The notes under the pieces are model-generated. The model worked only from the letters and a program-made list of their open reading frames with translations, made no database searches and was not told the origin of the DNA. Of a stretch of DNA of 64,000 bases, positions 61,699 through 64,000 are shown piece by piece. The translations under genes were made by a program, and so were the position numbers. Positions within the stretch are counted from its first letter, which is position 1. Every line of letters starts with the position of its first letter. Source of the DNA: Coix lacryma-jobi var. lacryma-jobi (Eukaryota > Streptophyta > Magnoliopsida > Poales > Poaceae); NCBI GenBank assembly GCA_009763385.1, contig VDCT01000088.1, positions 62,001 to 126,000 of the forward strand, read 5' to 3'.

Positions 61699-64000
61699 CT
61701 AGAGCAGACGAGCCAGGCGACGAGGTGCGCGGAAGAGTCTCAAACTATGCAAGGTAAGCCTCCTCGTCGGACGACGAACTGTGAGCGGACGGACGAACAC
61801 TGGACGTGGAGGAGAAGTGGTCTGGGTCTGCTCAACTGTCTCAGGAGCAGCCTCTGGCGCTGGAAGCTCTGGCTCTGGAAGCTCTAGCTGCTGAGGCTCT
61901 GGAAGCTGAGGTTTGGGAAGCTCGGACTCCGGAGGAGGGTCCACTGGCTCTGTCGCTGCCACTGACACGGTCATCGACGGCTCAGGCGCTAAACTGACTG
62001 GCAAAGTCGAACTCTGAGAGATCGGTGGCTCGGACGACGCTACTGAGGAGGGGAGTGTCTCTGTAGTACCAGTAGCTGGAGCAGGAGCTGGAGCTGAGGT
62101 CACTGGCAACTGAAACTCTGGCGGGGTAGGCAGGCCGGTGAGCTCACTGAAAGAAGCCTCCAGACTCCTCGGGGTCACTAGCACCGACTCCGTCTGAGTG
62201 GGAGTGAAGCCTGAGCGGAGCGGTGTGAACCCTGGCAGCTGCCCTGGCTGAGGTGAGGTGAACCACTGAGGGTACTGTGGGAAGGGCGAGACCATCGACG
62301 GAGGAACTGACGTGTAGTACGAGGTCGACGGTTCGGGCTGCTGAAGCTAAAACTGAGACGGCTGAGGTAACTGTGGAAGAGCCGCCATCCTCTCCATGAA
62401 GGCAAGAGTCTGTGTCTGGAGCTGAATCATCTGCCTCTTGAGAGCGTCCTGGCGCTCCTGAGCCTATGCTGCGGCCACTGCCTGTGCCTCTGCCAGACGG
62501 GCCTGCTCCTGTGCATGTCGTCGCTGCTCCTCAGCCTGACGCTGAACCTCCTCAGTAAGCCGAGACTGCTGCTGCTCCATCCGAGAAGGATAGCCAGTGT
62601 GCTGGATCAGAGCCGGCCAGACGTGAGGAGGAGCCTCTGAGTCGTGAGCTTACGCATCGAGAGGAGCGTAGTCGTCGTCGGCTCTGAGCTGCCGGTGGAC
62701 GCATCCTCGGAAGAGGAGCGTAGTCGTCGTCGGAGCTATCAGTCGGAAAATCATCGTCGGGGTCCTCTCCCTCTGCCTCAAGGCCTGCTAGCTCAGCCTC
62801 TGCCAACTGACGAACTGCCTCGTCCTGCTCAGCCTCTGTCTCGGTAACCACTGGCCTCTGACACTGACCCCTGGGCTGAGTGTCTAGACGATCCCCGGCA
62901 ATCTGACGAGTGTCGTACATGCGGAACTCCGTCGGTGACTGAAGAAGCTCTGGAAGCAATCCCGGAATCATCCGTCGCAGAAGGAAGCAGATCAGGTGGG
63001 CATAGGGAAGCTGACAGTGTCCCTTGAAGCCCTCTGCCAGTGTGTCCTCCATCTCAGAGATAATCACATCCCAAATATCAAACTCCAGCTGTGAAACCAG
63101 GTGGTGAACTAGCCAGATCTGAATACGTGTCAGCCCCTCTCTGTAGCCTGTCCGGGGTAGAAGAGTGCGCCTCATGACCTCGTTCACGAGACGGGCCGTC
63201 GGCGTCAAGTCACGAGGACGCCGGCTGGATCCCACGCCAAACGGCTCCCGGAAGCAGGCACGAACCAAGTCAGCAGGTGGAATCTCGCCTGCGTGTGGAC
63301 GCCTAGGCGGCTCTGTCTCTCCATAGCATAGCATGTGAACCCGAGTCAGATATGCAGTCAGACCAAGATACTCTCTGGTACGTGAGCTGTAGAGCCTGTA
63401 GGACCTCCCCCTGAAAGCAAAGTGCAGGAACCGGTGGTCCGGGGAGATCCACAGGGACGCATAGAACTGTCGAACCTAGTCCTCAACATACTGACCACTG
63501 CGTCCCAGAAGATCCGCTAACCCAGGCAGATACGATAGCACAGGGCGAATAGCCTCTCCAGCAACTACAACAATAGTCTCCAGCGGGCAGACTCTGTGGG
63601 GACGGATATGGGCGCCGCTGTTGGCATATGCTCTGTAGAAATCATCCTGAATAACTGTGTAGAAGCCCTCGGCGGCCTGAGGGTGCCTGGCAGCTGGGAA
63701 CCACTCCTCGTACGGGATCAGGTGCAGTGCCTGTACCTGACGTGCTGTCGCAGCCCGCAGGTCCAAGTGCTCCACAGGAGGGGGTCCCTGTGGCCCTGGA
63801 GGGGGTCGACCACCCCGCCTCTGCCCCTCAGGTCGAGGAGACACCTGAGTGCGAGAGCGGGTGGACCTGCGGAGGGGCTGCTGAGCTGGCTGCTCCTCTG
63901 TCTGACCCTCTACCTGGGTCTTTGTAGCTGAACTGGGCTCTGGAGCTGACCCACTGGTTGTAGCTGCTGCAAGAGCTGAAGCGGCCTCTGACGGGAACTG
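61699..64000 (-). pseudogene. env-like ORF of SIRE-type element (E4), 5' part outside window
   Basis: On the minus strand an open frame enters from the window edge and runs to a TAG at about 63475 (Pro/Arg-rich, then EEWFPAARHPQAAEGFYTVI). The same frame goes on with FYASLWISPDHRFLHFAFRG, YLGLTAYLTRVHMLCYGE and IWLVHHLVSQLEFDIWDVII, then an acidic part. A shift near 62690, a TAG at 62465, a TAG-type stop near 62347 and a further frame break it. A Gln/Ala/Glu coiled coil (62580-62400) and a Pro-rich C-terminus (62295-61699) follow. Position between pol and the 3' LTR fits the env-like ORF of SIRE elements. No convincing signal peptide or membrane segment is visible in this part. Confidence 0.75.

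Larger units (their letters stand above)
18594..64000 (-). mobile_element. E4: SIRE/Maximus-type element on minus strand, continues beyond window
   Basis: On the minus strand an env-like gene (from the right edge to about 61699) is followed by a spacer, the PPT (61198-61215) and a 3' LTR beginning at 61197. The LTR is interrupted by E5 and ends at 18594. The ATAGT duplications at 19851-19855 and 60927-60931 prove that the two LTR parts were once contiguous. GAGAC (18589-18593) is the candidate TSD in E3. Reverse transcriptase and the rest of pol are beyond 64000. Confidence 0.85.

Overview
The window is intergenic, transposon-saturated plant nuclear DNA, almost certainly from a grass (Poaceae). 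An Andropogoneae-type genome such as sorghum, sugarcane or Miscanthus is plausible, but that rests on remembered LTR similarity only. I see no host gene, tRNA, rRNA or CRISPR. Nearly every base belongs to LTR retrotransposons nested inside each other. Boundaries were read from TG...CA ends, 5-bp target-site duplications (TSDs), primer-binding sites (PBS), polypurine tracts (PPT) and reading frames that resume across insertions.

Layout. E1 (1-5335, +) is an Athila-like element lacking pol and entering from the left edge. 5336-about 7485 is AT-rich and unassigned. E2 (about 7486-13277, +) is a SIRE/Maximus-type Ty1/copia element cut off inside its integrase by E3 (13278-18593, -), a Tat-lineage Ty3/gypsy element. 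E3 is cut by E4 (18594 to beyond 64000, -), a second SIRE-type element with an env-like gene at the right edge. The 3' LTR of E4 is split by E5 (19856-60926, +, TSD ATAGT), a full-length sister of E1. E5 carries three insertions: E6 (20197-39601, +, Tat lineage, TSD CTTGG) and a small MITE E8 (40547-40869, TSD TAA) in its 5' LTR, and E9 (41841-55461, +, another Tat element, TSD CCAAC) in its gag gene. E6 itself carries E7 (22255-26293, -), a solo LTR of Del/Tekay type (TSD GCAGC). The main chain is six levels deep: E2<E3<E4<E5<E6<E7.

How the parts work. E6 and E9 carry decayed gag, protease, reverse transcriptase, RNase H, a second (archaeal-type) RNase H and integrase, followed by a non-coding block. 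All three Tat elements (E3, E6, E9) also carry a gene on the opposite strand just inside the 3' LTR. It has its own TATA box 140-150 bases before the start codon, a gypsy-type 'Transposase_28'-like N-terminal domain, nuclear-localisation-like basic clusters, coiled coils, and short GT-AG introns that in several cases rejoin the reading frame exactly. E1 and E5 have gag and protease only, so they would need polymerase and integrase from another element. Their LTRs contain two fossil copies of the LTR-end/primer-binding-site junction, which suggests that the LTR boundary has moved twice.

All coding regions are broken by stops or frameshifts. Confidence is high for element boundaries and lineages, moderate for intron models, low for the left edge of E2 and for 5336-7485.
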